Positions 1-7,679 of a stretch of 64,000 bases of DNA are shown here, piece after piece. Within the stretch, counting starts at the first letter, position 1; each line of letters begins with the position of its first letter. Source of the stretch: Orenia marismortui DSM 5156 (GTDB lineage Bacteria > Bacillota > Halanaerobiia > Halobacteroidales > Halobacteroidaceae); the NCBI RefSeq assembly GCF_000379025.1, contig NZ_KB900617.1:520821-584820 (forward strand). The letters run 5' to 3'. Both the position numbers and the translations under genes were made by a program. Below the pieces are notes generated by a model. The model saw only the letters and a program-made list of their open reading frames with translations. It did no database searches and was not told the DNA's origin.

Positions 1-62
1 CCTACTATAAAGAACGTACTTATTATTATAACTACTAAGATTACAAATCTAACGCGTCTCAT
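1..62 (-). CDS. N-terminal fragment of a membrane-anchored protein, cut by window edge
   Basis: An ATG at 62-60 opens a frame that runs to the window edge, giving about 20 residues: a short basic start (MRRVRF) followed by a hydrophobic stretch (VILVVIIIISTFFIV in outline) that looks like a signal anchor or signal peptide. A strong ribosome site (GAGGAGG, about 69-75) overlaps the stop codon of sigG, so the gene is probably translated together with sigG. The rest lies outside the window, so no function can be given. Confidence 0.55.
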   Translation of the reverse strand, partial: MRRVRFVILVVIIISTFFIV

Positions 63-73
63 ACTAATCCTCC

Positions 74-853
74 TCAATCTTCCTTAACATACTTCTTTAA
101 ATTATCTAAAGCTGCTTTTTCTAATCTTGAGACCTGTGCTTGTGAGATACCTATATTCCCAGCTACCTCCATCTGAGTTTTGCCTTCATAAAATCTCAAT
201 ACTAAAATCAATTTCTCTCTATTTTCTAACTTTCTTAATGCTTCTCTAACAGCAATGGCTTCAAGCCAGTTTTCATCTTCTTTCTTACTATCACTAATCT
301 GGTCCATCACATATATTGGATCACCACCATCATGATAAATTGGCTCAAATAATGAAATGGGATCTTGAATAGCATCTAATGCATAAACTATATCTTCTCT
401 AGATATACCCAATTCTTCAGCTATCTCATTTAAATTAGGTTCTTTAGACTTTTTATTCTCTAAACTTTCTTTCATTTGTAGAGCTTTATAAGCAGTATCG
501 CGTAAAGAACGACTAACTCTAATTGGATTATTATCACGAAGATGACGTTTAATCTCTCCTATAATCATTGGAACAGCATAGGTAGAAAATTTAACATTTT
601 TGCTTAAATCAAAATTATCAATAGCTTTCATTAAGCCGATACATCCTACCTGGAATAAATCATCAATTGGCTCACCTCGATTGTTAAAGCGTTGTAATAC
701 ACTTAAAACTAATCTTAGATTACCTCCTACTATTGTATTTCTAGAACTATCATCTCCATTTTGCATTCTTTTAAATAACTTTCTCATCTCTTTATTAGAT
801 AAAACTGGCAGTTCTGAGGTGTTGACACCACAAATTTCTACTTTTTTTCCCAT
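74..853 (-). CDS. sigG: RNA polymerase sporulation sigma factor SigG
   Basis: Late forespore sigma factor of the sigma-70 family, directing forespore genes after engulfment. The 259-aa length is usual for SigG. Seen in the sequence: sigma region 2 with the core-binding/-10 segment around residues 60-110 (DLFQVGCIGLMKAIDNFD, then KFSTYAVPMIIGEIKRHLRD), region 3 at about 112-175, and a C-terminal region 4 helix-turn-helix at about 222-246 (GKTQMEVAGNIGISQAQVSR). Start ATG follows GGGAGGG at good spacing. A sigma-F-like promoter lies upstream. In most Firmicutes sigG directly follows sigE; here sigE is 24.5 kb away with the corrinoid island between. Assignment to SigG rather than SigF rests on overall similarity to the SigG pattern and is strong. 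Confidence 0.95.
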   Translation of the reverse strand: MGKKVEICGVNTSELPVLSNKEMRKLFKRMQNGDDSSRNTIVGGNLRLVLSVLQRFNNRGEPIDDLFQVGCIGLMKAIDNFDLSKNVKFSTYAVPMIIGEIKRHLRDNNPIRVSRSLRDTAYKALQMKESLENKKSKEPNLNEIAEELGISREDIVYALDAIQDPISLFEPIYHDGGDPIYVMDQISDSKKEDENWLEAIAVREALRKLENREKLILVLRFYEGKTQMEVAGNIGISQAQVSRLEKAALDNLKKYVKED

Positions 854-896
854 CTACTACCCTCCCACTTATTGCCAAGTTGAAGTTTTCATTAAC

Positions 897-925
897 AGTA
901 TTCTCACTAATAAAAAAATATATAC
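897..925 (-). promoter_or_regulatory. Sigma-F-like promoter of sigG
   Basis: On the minus strand GTATA (925-921), a 15-nt spacer, then GAGAATACT (905-897). This matches the Bacillus sigma-F pattern (GYATA, 15 nt, GGNRANANTW) with one mismatch. It lies about 45-70 nt upstream of the sigG start. B. subtilis sigG is transcribed by sigma-F, so the position makes sense. Inferred by eye; AT-rich sequence makes chance matches possible. Confidence 0.5.
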
Positions 926-972
926 ATTTATTTATCTATCTTATTTTAATTTAAAAATTAATTAAGTATGTA

Positions 973-1000
973 ACACCTTTATTCTAAACCGCATACTGTA
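973..1000 (+). promoter_or_regulatory. Sigma-K-like (mother cell) promoter of the LysM gene
   Basis: AAC with AC at 973-974, a 17-nt spacer, then CATACTGTA at 992-1000, matching the sigma-K pattern (mAC, 16-17 nt, CATANNNTA). The predicted start near 1006 leaves a short leader before the ribosome site AAAGGAGG at 1021-1028. The same arrangement appears before the 39-aa peptide gene at 45735. Sigma-E shares the -10 pattern, so the call is mother-cell promoter in general. Confidence 0.45.
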
Positions 1001-1034
1001 TATTAAAAATAATTGTATAGAAAGGAGGAATCTA

Positions 1035-1571
1035 ATGCCTACTTCACTTGAAATTGCTGAAAAATTATTAAAAAATGAAAAAGCTAATCGAGCACTATAC
1101 GGCCAGTTAATAGATTCTTTAGATGATCCAAGATATATTAGGCTAGCAGAAAATCTAGAGCTATTACAAAATAGGCAACTGAATATACTTAATAGATTAA
1201 TTGCTGAATTAGAAGAAGATGTTCCACCACCACCACAAGATCGTTACTATGCCCAACATGTTTTACAACCTGGTGAAACACTTAATGTATTAGCTATTAA
1301 ATACAATACAACTGTATCTAAAATAAGACAACTCAATCCAAATTTAGGGCCAAATCCTCAAGCTGGTCAGGTCATCACTTTACCAATTGAAATTCCAAAA
1401 CCACCACCTGGACATATTAAATATTATGTACAACGTGGTGATAGCTTATACCTAATTGCTGATAGATATAATACAGATGTAGATACTTTAGTTAGGTTGA
1501 ATAATATCGCTGACCCTGATGTAATATACCCTGGTAGAATTTTAATTATTCCTAGAACTTCAAGAGGATAA
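1035..1571 (+). CDS. Double-LysM protein, probable spore coat or cortex-associated protein
   Basis: 178 aa. Residues 1-62 are helical and charged with no signal peptide or membrane segment. A short proline linker (PPPP at 64-67) leads to two LysM domains at about 74-118 and 129-173, joined by another proline-rich linker; each has the usual YxVxxGDTL-like opening (VLQPGETL, VQRGDSLY) and a closing PG/AGQ...I.IP segment. LysM binds GlcNAc-containing glycan such as peptidoglycan. The absence of an export signal, the divergent position next to sigG and the sigma-K-like promoter suggest a mother-cell spore coat/cortex protein of the SafA or YaaH type; this is inference. Start chosen because AAAGGAGG sits 6 nt upstream. 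Confidence 0.8.
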   Translation: MPTSLEIAEKLLKNEKANRALYGQLIDSLDDPRYIRLAENLELLQNRQLNILNRLIAELEEDVPPPPQDRYYAQHVLQPGETLNVLAIKYNTTVSKIRQLNPNLGPNPQAGQVITLPIEIPKPPPGHIKYYVQRGDSLYLIADRYNTDVDTLVRLNNIADPDVIYPGRILIIPRTSRG

Positions 1572-1876
1572 TAGTTATCAATTACAAACTCAATTAGAAT
1601 TAAAATTTAGACCATTTATAATCACAAACATTATAAAAAAATTTATGAAGCCCCACATTAACCTAATATAAAAAATTCATAAAATAAAATTAGTCTTATT
1701 TAATTTTATACTTAATAAAAGATGTCAATTTATGTAGAAAAAAATTATTATATCTATTAATAAGAACTTATTAGAAGGATTTTGTATAACTATAGGAGAA
1801 TACAATAATTAAATCAAAAGACATATCTACTACTAAAAATATTATTACTTAATGGATTAATAGAGGTGGTGTTAAT
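1572..1876 (+). other. AT-rich intergenic stretch, no gene seen
   Basis: About 305 bases between the LysM gene and the XRE regulator. It is very AT-rich with stop codons in all frames. I see no convincing terminator or RNA structure and no clear promoter, although the regulator gene probably starts its transcript here. Ribosome site GAGGTGGTG precedes the next ATG. Confidence 0.4.
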
Positions 1877-2281
1877 ATGAATACTTTTAGAAACAGACTT
1901 GAAGAAGAAAGAAAGAAAAAAGGATTAACTCAAAGAGGTTTAGCGGTAGAATTAAATATTCCAGTTTCAGAAATTGCTTTTTATGAGTTAGGGGATAAAA
2001 AACCAAATTTAGATACATTAAATAAACTAGCTGACCTATTTGGGGTCTCAACAGACTATCTACTTGGTAGAAGTGACCAGCGTCAAAATATAAATCAACA
2101 AATTAAAGATGTACTCTCAAAAGACCCAGTTTTACATGAATTTTGGGAAGAAATATCAAGGCGGGAAGATTTACAACTTTTATTTAAGCAGACTCGTGAT
2201 CTTGAACCAGATTCAATCTATAGGGTTATTGAAATAATAAAGACTATAGAAGATGAGGAGAGAATGAAGTATGGAGGTTAA
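1877..2281 (+). CDS. XRE-family DNA-binding repressor
   Basis: 134 aa. Residues 5-63 form a Cro/C1-type helix-turn-helix (RLEEERKKKGLTQRGLAVEL ... IAFYELGDKKPNLDTLNKLA), followed by the common DYLLGRSD segment. Residues 70-134 are a helical, acidic tail that may mediate dimerisation or contact its partner. The stop codon overlaps the start of the ImmA-like peptidase gene by 11 nt, so the two are translated together. Pairs of this kind (ImmR/ImmA in ICEBs1, many prophages and stress systems) consist of a repressor and the peptidase that inactivates it. No other phage or integrative element genes are adjacent, so this may be a remnant or a small stand-alone switch. Confidence 0.85.
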   Translation: MNTFRNRLEEERKKKGLTQRGLAVELNIPVSEIAFYELGDKKPNLDTLNKLADLFGVSTDYLLGRSDQRQNINQQIKDVLSKDPVLHEFWEEISRREDLQLLFKQTRDLEPDSIYRVIEIIKTIEDEERMKYGG

Positions 2282-2618
2282 GAATGACATCGATTCTTTT
2301 CTTGAGAATATTCAAGATACCTCCCATAAATTCTATGAATTAGCCAAAGCATATGATATTTATCCCAAGATAACTAAACTGAGTTCACAATTATGGGGCT
2401 TTGTCTATAAGTCTAGTTATGGAAATTACTATATTATTATCAATAAAAATCTTAGCTGTGAATTGCAAAAGAAAGTATTTATCCACGAAGTTAAACATAT
2501 CCGTGATGATATGCCCAGCAAACCATATTTTATAGGTTTAAATATGCAATATTCATCCTTTGAAAAAAAAGCTGATCTATTTGCTTTAGATAAAATAAAT
2601 TTACATCAAAAAAGATAG
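2271..2618 (+). CDS. ImmA/IrrE-family metallopeptidase, short form
   Basis: 115 aa. A zinc-peptidase HExxH motif is present at residues 72-76 (HEVKH), followed by a candidate third ligand in FEKKADLFA (about 97-105), the layout of ImmA/IrrE peptidases. The family cleaves XRE-type repressors; the gene for such a repressor overlaps immediately upstream, so that protein is the likely substrate. The C-terminus (LHQKR) is encoded inside the left arm of the 54-bp palindromic terminator, so the stop codon lies in the hairpin. It is shorter than many ImmA proteins and stops soon after the catalytic core; it may still be active. Confidence 0.75.
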   Translation: MEVKNDIDSFLENIQDTSHKFYELAKAYDIYPKITKLSSQLWGFVYKSSYGNYYIIINKNLSCELQKKVFIHEVKHIRDDMPSKPYFIGLNMQYSSFEKKADLFALDKINLHQKR

Positions 2619-2655
2619 GAAGGAGTTTAAACTCCTTCCTATCTTTTTTGATGTA
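2602..2655. terminator. 54-bp perfect palindrome, bidirectional terminator
   Basis: Two 27-nt arms (2602-2628 and 2629-2655) are exact reverse complements with no unpaired loop in the DNA. The A6/T6 runs within the arms supply a U-rich end on both strands. It sits between the convergent ImmA-like gene and cobC, contains the ImmA stop codon (2616-2618), and would end transcription from both sides. Confidence 0.85.
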
Positions 2656-2710
2656 CTTGGCAAATTTTAAATACTTTACAAAAAAATGCATCCTAAAAGA
2701 TGAATAATAA

Positions 2711-3319
2711 TTAGTCATGCAAATGGGCAGTAGAATTTAATAACTCCAAAATAATATCATCCTCATAAAAAGATAAAATATTAACTGCTGTATTAGATTG
2801 CATCAAACGCCATGATTTATCAAGGGGTAGTTCCAAAAAAGTACTTAATAGTATTTTATTGACCCCACCATGAGCAACTATTGCTATAGTCTCTTCTCTA
2901 TGATTAGAAATAATCTCCTTTATCTTTTTAACTACTCTCTCTCTAACATCTTCTAAACTCTCTCCCTGAGGAGGTCTATTACTTGAACTTGATTGCCAAT
3001 TTCTAAACTCATCTTCATATTCACTCATAATCTCATCAAAAGTAAGACCTTCCCAAACTCCAAAATTAATCTCCTGTAAGCTTGAATATGATTTAACTTC
3101 TAATCCATGCTCTTGACTTAATATCTGAGCTGTCTCATAGGCTCTACTTAAATTACTTGAATAAATTGCATCTATCTTCTCATCTGCTAATCCTTTGGCC
3201 AATTTTTCAGCCTGCTTACGACCTGCAGGATTTAATTCTATATCCTTATTTCCTTGAAAACGACCTGCTTTATTCCACTTTGTCTCTCCATGTCTAATCA
3301 AAATTAATTTTGTTCCCAT
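2711..3319 (-). CDS. cobC: Alpha-ribazole phosphatase CobC (histidine phosphatase family)
   Basis: 202 aa. Histidine phosphatase fold with the RHGE motif at residues 9-12 (catalytic His10), a conserved Glu near 83, and the second catalytic His at 150 (AIVAHGG). In cobalamin assembly CobC removes phosphate from alpha-ribazole-5'-phosphate or adenosylcobalamin-5'-phosphate. The phosphatase family is broad and includes phosphoglycerate mutase-like enzymes; the CobC call relies on its place as the last gene of a cobalamin cluster. There is a gap of about 130 nt to cobD. Confidence 0.82.
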   Translation of the reverse strand: MGTKLILIRHGETKWNKAGRFQGNKDIELNPAGRKQAEKLAKGLADEKIDAIYSSNLSRAYETAQILSQEHGLEVKSYSSLQEINFGVWEGLTFDEIMSEYEDEFRNWQSSSSNRPPQGESLEDVRERVVKKIKEIISNHREETIAIVAHGGVNKILLSTFLELPLDKSWRLMQSNTAVNILSFYEDDIILELLNSTAHLHD

Positions 3320-3452
3320 TAGCTTTCCTCCTAAGTAATTTCAGATTATAGAATACAAAGCTCAAAATTCCTTTGAAGTAATGAATATATACTAATTAAA
3401 GTAACTAAAATTTAAAATATATTTAATAGAATTTATCAACATTTCTTAATTG

Positions 3453-4514
3453 TTATAGTATATCAAATAGCTTTGCTACAAGCTTAATATTATCTTCTCT
3501 ACTCTTAACTGCTACCCTAATAAAATCTTCACCTAAATTACTATAATTATTACAATTTCGAATTAAGATTCCTTCCTTAGCTAATTTATCTTCTATTTCA
3601 CTAGCCGAGTACTTAGCAGAACTAAGATCAATCAAAATATAATTAGCACTAGGATAATAAGCTTTGAGATCAGCCATTTCACTTAATTTATGATATAAAA
3701 AATCCTTTTCCTCTTTTATCATCTTTTTAGTTTCTAAAATATATTTTGTATCATTAATCACAGTTCTTCCTACTTTTTGTGCCAACGAATTAACATTCCA
3801 AGGATCTTTACTCTGCTCTAATTTACTAATCAATTTAGAGTTTGCTGCTCCATAACCCAAACGTAAACCAGGAATAGCAAAAAACTTAGTTAGAGAACGC
3901 AAAACTAATAAATTATTATACTCCTCAACTAAATCAATTACTGTAAGATCTTCTTCCAAAAAATCAATAAAAGCTTCATCAATAACTATAAAGCTATTAT
4001 TCTTAATCCCATAATCTAAAATTTTAATTATCTCAGATCTAGTGATGAATTTAGCAGTGGGATTATTAGGATTACATAAAAAAAAGAGATCAACTTCAGC
4101 AATTTTCGGTAATAATTCAACTATATTTAATTCAAAATCTTCCTCTCTACGTAATTGGAACTCTTCCACCCTTCCACCTATACTTTCTACCGACAACCTA
4201 TACTCTGAAAATGTAGGCGCTAATACCAGAGCATTTTTAGCTTTTAATACCTTGGCAATTAAATAAATTAACTCTACTGCCCCATTAGAAATTATTAAAT
4301 TTCTCTCTTTTAAATTTAATTTATCAGCTAAAGCATACTTTAGTTCTAAAGAATTAGGCTCAGGGTAATTTTCAATTCCTGCTAAATTATCTTGAATTAC
4401 TTTCTTAGCTGAAGATGGTAATCCAAGAAAGTTAATATTTGCACTAAAATCTATAATCTCTTCCTGCTTTAGTCCATATTCTTTAGCCGCTTTTATAATA
4501 TTACCACCATGCAT
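3453..4514 (-). CDS. cobD: L-threonine-O-3-phosphate decarboxylase CobD
   Basis: 353 aa PLP enzyme of the histidinol-phosphate aminotransferase-like group. The N-terminal HGGN (2-5) and IDFSANIN (21-28) segments are typical for CobD. The PLP-binding lysine is K210 in SLTKFFAIPGLRLGYG, with D179 (VIDEAF) and N151 (NPNNPT) contacting the cofactor. It makes (R)-1-aminopropan-2-ol phosphate, the linker attached by CbiB. The gene lies 4 nt after the threonine kinase gene that makes its substrate, so the two steps are co-expressed. Confidence 0.93.
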   Translation of the reverse strand: MHGGNIIKAAKEYGLKQEEIIDFSANINFLGLPSSAKKVIQDNLAGIENYPEPNSLELKYALADKLNLKERNLIISNGAVELIYLIAKVLKAKNALVLAPTFSEYRLSVESIGGRVEEFQLRREEDFELNIVELLPKIAEVDLFFLCNPNNPTAKFITRSEIIKILDYGIKNNSFIVIDEAFIDFLEEDLTVIDLVEEYNNLLVLRSLTKFFAIPGLRLGYGAANSKLISKLEQSKDPWNVNSLAQKVGRTVINDTKYILETKKMIKEEKDFLYHKLSEMADLKAYYPSANYILIDLSSAKYSASEIEDKLAKEGILIRNCNNYSNLGEDFIRVAVKSREDNIKLVAKLFDIL

Positions 4515-4518
4515 AATC

Positions 4519-5397
4519 TCATCCCTCTCTAACTACCTTATATCCCCCATTTATTATCTTCGTCTCCATTAAATAATTTAATCTTGGAAATTTATCTTTT
4601 ATTTTAGCTAATACTCTTTTTTTACCAAAATCAGATCTTAATAATACTCCAATCAAGGTTCCACTATGGGCAATATTAACTCCTAAAATACCCCTATCTT
4701 GATTGCATAGCTTAATTAATTGATTTAAATAGGGCTTAGTTAAAATTTTCTGATTTGCTAAACTACTTATAATTGCTCCTCTAGCTAATAAATCTAAATT
4801 ATTCTTTCTAATTCCTTCTTTAATCAACTCATAGGCTCTTTTCACATCTTCTTGCTTAGCTAATTTTAATTCAGATAAATCATGTCTAGAATTAAAATCT
4901 ATAGTATTCACCTTGCCTCCAACATCAAAAATTAATAATGGTATAGCTTTAATAGCACCTAGATAAACTAGCTTTTTACCCTGCAAATGATCAAAAGCTA
5001 CTATTCCCTTTAAAAAAGATGCATCTGTCGGTTCAATTCCTAAAGCTATTCTTCTTACTAATTCTAGATCAACCCTATTATCTGTAATAATTATTGTAGC
5101 TATAATTCCAGCAACAATATCAGCTGTGCTACTAGCCATTCCCTTAGCAGAGATTAATTTAGAATCTATACTGACATTCAAACCTAGATTCGCATTAAAA
5201 TGCTCTAAAGTTTTCTCAATAGCTAATCTTGTCTTGACAAATTTTGGATCTATTCTTATTTCTGATAAACTCCTATTTAATCTAATCTTTACTGAACTAT
5301 AAACATCTATTGGACAGCTGATATGAAAATTAACTCCATCTATTACCCCCTGTACTAACTCTCCACAAGTTCCTGGAACTTTAACTGTTACTTCCAT
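4519..5397 (-). CDS. pduX: PduX-type L-threonine kinase (GHMP kinase family)
   Basis: About 292 aa from the chosen start. The N-terminal VKVPGTCGELVQG and the GHMP ATP-binding motif KGMASSTADIVAG are those of PduX L-threonine kinase, which makes L-threonine-O-3-phosphate for CobD. The longer reading (start 5424) lacks a ribosome site; ATG at 5397 has AAGGAG at 5410-5405 with 7-nt spacing, so this start is preferred. The downstream neighbour is cobD. Together they supply the aminopropanol arm of cobalamin from threonine. Confidence 0.9.
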   Translation of the reverse strand: MEVTVKVPGTCGELVQGVIDGVNFHISCPIDVYSSVKIRLNRSLSEIRIDPKFVKTRLAIEKTLEHFNANLGLNVSIDSKLISAKGMASSTADIVAGIIATIIITDNRVDLELVRRIALGIEPTDASFLKGIVAFDHLQGKKLVYLGAIKAIPLLIFDVGGKVNTIDFNSRHDLSELKLAKQEDVKRAYELIKEGIRKNNLDLLARGAIISSLANQKILTKPYLNQLIKLCNQDRGILGVNIAHSGTLIGVLLRSDFGKKRVLAKIKDKFPRLNYLMETKIINGGYKVVREG

Positions 5398-5427
5398 AAG
5401 TTTACTCCTTACTGATATAAACAAACA

Positions 5428-5579
5428 GTGATGAATAACAAGTAACAGGTTACAAATTGAATTCTTTCTGCAATTTCCTAAAGCGACTCTTTATGATAAG
5501 CTTCATTAAAAAATTTGATGTTAATCCCTCTATTACTTACCGATCACTTGTTACTAAACTGTCACAATATATCTATTAT
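5428..5579. repeat. MITE-like heptamer element, copy F
   Basis: The left arm (about 5428-5457) consists of 7-nt words such as AGTGATG/AATAACA/AGTAACA. The right arm (about 5537-5560) is the same kind of words in reverse complement, so the whole can fold as a hairpin. The right end, AAACTGTCACAATATATCTATTA (split: AAACTGTCAC then AATATATCTATTA), matches the ends of copies at 10300, 24829 and 45242. It overlaps the cobS stop codon at 5576-5578. The left terminal repeat is weak. Confidence 0.55.
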
Positions 5580-6310
5580 AAAACAACCATCATGGTCAAT
5601 ATGGAAAAAACCTCAATCAATTCGTTAATCGCCCCATAATTATCACCGGTTAAACCATCTATTTTAACTATAATCATCTTAATAATTAAAATAGTTAATA
5701 ACCAAGAAAACAAAAATATTATTAGCCCCTGTAAATCAAAAAGAAATATTCCTACTGCTAAAGTCCAGATTGTAGCTAATAAGAAATGTTTTAATTTTAG
5801 ATATTGAGCATAAGTCTTACCCAATCCCCCTTTACGAGCAGAAGGGTAATACAAAGCAGCATAAACTATCGCCCAACGACTAATAGTTGGGAAATAGATC
5901 AAAACAGAATTTTTATAACTATTAGAAATCTCTACTAATAAACTAAACTTTAATAAAAATACAGAAATAAGTGCAATAACCCCAAAAGCCCCTACTCTAC
6001 TATCACGCATAATCTCCAAGATTCTATCTTTGTTTTGCCCACTAAAAATACCATCACAAGTATCCATTAACCCGTCAAGATGAATTCCTCCTGTTAATAA
6101 TATCATTCCTATAATCAATAAGCTATTTGTTATTAACGGGGCTAAATATAATTCTCCTAAATAATTAATTAAAACTAAACTCCCCCCTAATAAACTCCCA
6201 ATTAGCGGGAAATAAAGCATACAACTCCCTAAATCTTTATTGTTATAATCTAATTCTTTCTTAATAGGAATCCTAGTAATAAATTGCAAGGCAATTAAAA
6301 AGCGATTCAT
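5576..6310 (-). CDS. cobS: Adenosylcobinamide-GDP ribazoletransferase CobS
   Basis: 244 aa integral membrane enzyme that joins adenosylcobinamide-GDP with alpha-ribazole (or its phosphate), the last major step of cobalamin assembly. Recognised by the N-terminal FLIALQFITRIPIKKE and the acidic signature GGIHLDGLMDTCDG with GFSGQNKDR-like continuation (IFSGQNKDRILEIMRDSRVG). Several hydrophobic segments span the protein. The start overlaps the cobO stop by one base, showing tight coupling. The stop codon lies in the end of a MITE-like repeat. Confidence 0.95.
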   Translation of the reverse strand: MNRFLIALQFITRIPIKKELDYNNKDLGSCMLYFPLIGSLLGGSLVLINYLGELYLAPLITNSLLIIGMILLTGGIHLDGLMDTCDGIFSGQNKDRILEIMRDSRVGAFGVIALISVFLLKFSLLVEISNSYKNSVLIYFPTISRWAIVYAALYYPSARKGGLGKTYAQYLKLKHFLLATIWTLAVGIFLFDLQGLIIFLFSWLLTILIIKMIIVKIDGLTGDNYGAINELIEVFSILTMMVVL

Positions 6311-6912
6311 TAATATTCAATCCCCCATCTACTCTTAATACCTTGCTCATAAGGATGCTTAATAGCCTTCATCTCTGTTACTAAATCAGCTCTTTCTAGA
6401 ATTTCTTCTGGCATTCCTCTTCCAGTCAATATCAATTCAGTCTTATCACTTTTTAGCTTAATTAAATCTAAAATTTCTTCTACCTTTAATAAATCATAGC
6501 GCAATGCATTATTTATCTCATCTAAAATAACTAAATCTTTCTTACCTGCTCCTAAAACTTGTTTAGTATATTGATAAGCCCATTCTACAAACTTTAAATG
6601 AATCTTTTTATCCTTATCTTCTTCACCTTTAAAAAAACAATCGCCACAAGCAGTACACTTCATTAAACCTTGACGAATTCCAGCAGCATAAGGACACCCT
6701 TTTCCAAATTGTCTAATATTAAAATTAGATAATTGCTCAGTAGAAAATAATTCTCCACTATAAGTACTTCCCTTCATATATTGAATCATTTCTACCTCTA
6801 ATCCATGACCAGCAGCCCTCAATCCAAGCCCCAAAGCAGCAGTAGTCTTTCCTTTACCAGTCCCAGTATAAACTTGTACCAACCCTTGAGTTAGCCTATC
6901 TTTTAGCTCCAT
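6310..6912 (-). CDS. cobO: Corrinoid adenosyltransferase CobO/BtuR
   Basis: About 200 aa. A P-loop near the N-terminus (YTGTGKGKTTAALGLGLRAA) is diagnostic of CobA/CobO/BtuR-type cob(I)yrinic acid a,c-diamide adenosyltransferases, which transfer the adenosyl group from ATP to cobalt. LVILDEINNAL is the Walker B-like segment. An insert with four cysteines (CPYAAGIRQGLMKCTACGDC) is present, as in many clostridial BtuR proteins. ATG at 6912 is chosen over 6933 because GGAGGAG stands 7-8 nt upstream. Confidence 0.93.
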   Translation of the reverse strand: MELKDRLTQGLVQVYTGTGKGKTTAALGLGLRAAGHGLEVEMIQYMKGSTYSGELFSTEQLSNFNIRQFGKGCPYAAGIRQGLMKCTACGDCFFKGEEDKDKKIHLKFVEWAYQYTKQVLGAGKKDLVILDEINNALRYDLLKVEEILDLIKLKSDKTELILTGRGMPEEILERADLVTEMKAIKHPYEQGIKSRWGIEY

Positions 6913-7008
6913 CTTATCACTCCTCCAAATCACCTATTAATCTCTAAAATCAAATAGATACCACACTTCAATATGTACTTCTTTAAAATAACTTCTTCTC
7001 AGCCGATA

Positions 7009-7509
7009 TCAAAACTTCATTCCAAGATTTGCTATATAGCCTGAAACTCCAAAAAGTGATACCTCCAATGAAAACTTTTCATATCCTATACCTATGCTTG
7101 GTATAACCGCTGGAAATGTTCCTAAATCATTCATATAAGAAGAGTACTTACCGTTTTCATCATCATAACCACTAATAATCCCATAGGTTAATTTACCATA
7201 TAAGTTGAAATCTGATATTTCCTTATACTGATAAACTTTACCAGCATATATATACCATGTAGGTTGGAAATATGAATTCTGAAAATATGCTATACCATAA
7301 AGCTTAGAATTAGACTTATGGTATTCCAAACCTATCAAATCCTGTTTATTATTACGATCAGGATTTTGATTCCAATGATAGGTTGTCAGACTGGTCTGTA
7401 AAAAGAAATAACTTTCATTTTCAACCTCTTGAGCAGTTATAGGCGTGGAGTGAAATAAAAACATTACTAAAAATAGAATAAATAAAATCTTAATATTGCC
7501 TCTTATCAT
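7009..7509 (-). CDS. Small outer-membrane beta-barrel protein, function unknown
   Basis: About 166 aa with a clear signal peptide (basic IRGNIK, then a long hydrophobic stretch ending TPITAQ). The mature part is rich in alternating aromatic and polar residues typical of beta-strands (LYGIAYFQNSYFQPTWYIYAG; FSLEVSLFGVSGYIANLGMKF) and ends in a C-terminal phenylalanine, a usual outer-membrane insertion signal. Length suits an 8-stranded barrel. It resembles in outline barrels annotated as PagP-like or glycerol-3-phosphate transporter-like in diderms, but I cannot assign a substrate. It has its own promoter within the cobalamin cluster, so its link to corrinoids is uncertain. Two in-frame ATGs exist; 7509 is preferred for spacing. 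Confidence 0.6.
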   Translation of the reverse strand: MIRGNIKILFILFLVMFLFHSTPITAQEVENESYFFLQTSLTTYHWNQNPDRNNKQDLIGLEYHKSNSKLYGIAYFQNSYFQPTWYIYAGKVYQYKEISDFNLYGKLTYGIISGYDDENGKYSSYMNDLGTFPAVIPSIGIGYEKFSLEVSLFGVSGYIANLGMKF

Positions 7510-7578
7510 CTTATACACCATCCTTAAGCAATCAGATAAAATTAAATTTTCTCCGATTTATATTATTTTCCACGCCAT

Positions 7579-7608
7579 ATTATAACATATATCATCTCAT
7601 TTTTGTAA
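7579..7608 (-). promoter_or_regulatory. Sigma-A-type promoter of the outer-membrane barrel gene
   Basis: Minus strand TTACAA (7608-7603), 18-nt spacer, TATAAT (7584-7579). It lies about 70 nt upstream of the barrel gene and downstream of cbiA, so the last cobalamin genes may also be transcribed from here independently of the riboswitch. Confidence 0.5.
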
Positions 7609-7679
7609 TTTTTAGAATAATTACATATAATTTAGTGGGCTTTAATAAATCATGGTATACTATTAATTTTAAATAAACA

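Noticed and set aside
600..965. Plus-strand ORF of 121 aa opposite sigG
   Set aside because: It is antisense to a clear sigma factor gene, has no ribosome site, and its composition is that of a shadow frame.
2530..2718. Minus-strand ORF of 62 aa across the palindrome
   Set aside because: It runs through the bidirectional terminator and the end of the ImmA-like gene, with no ribosome site or recognisable protein features.
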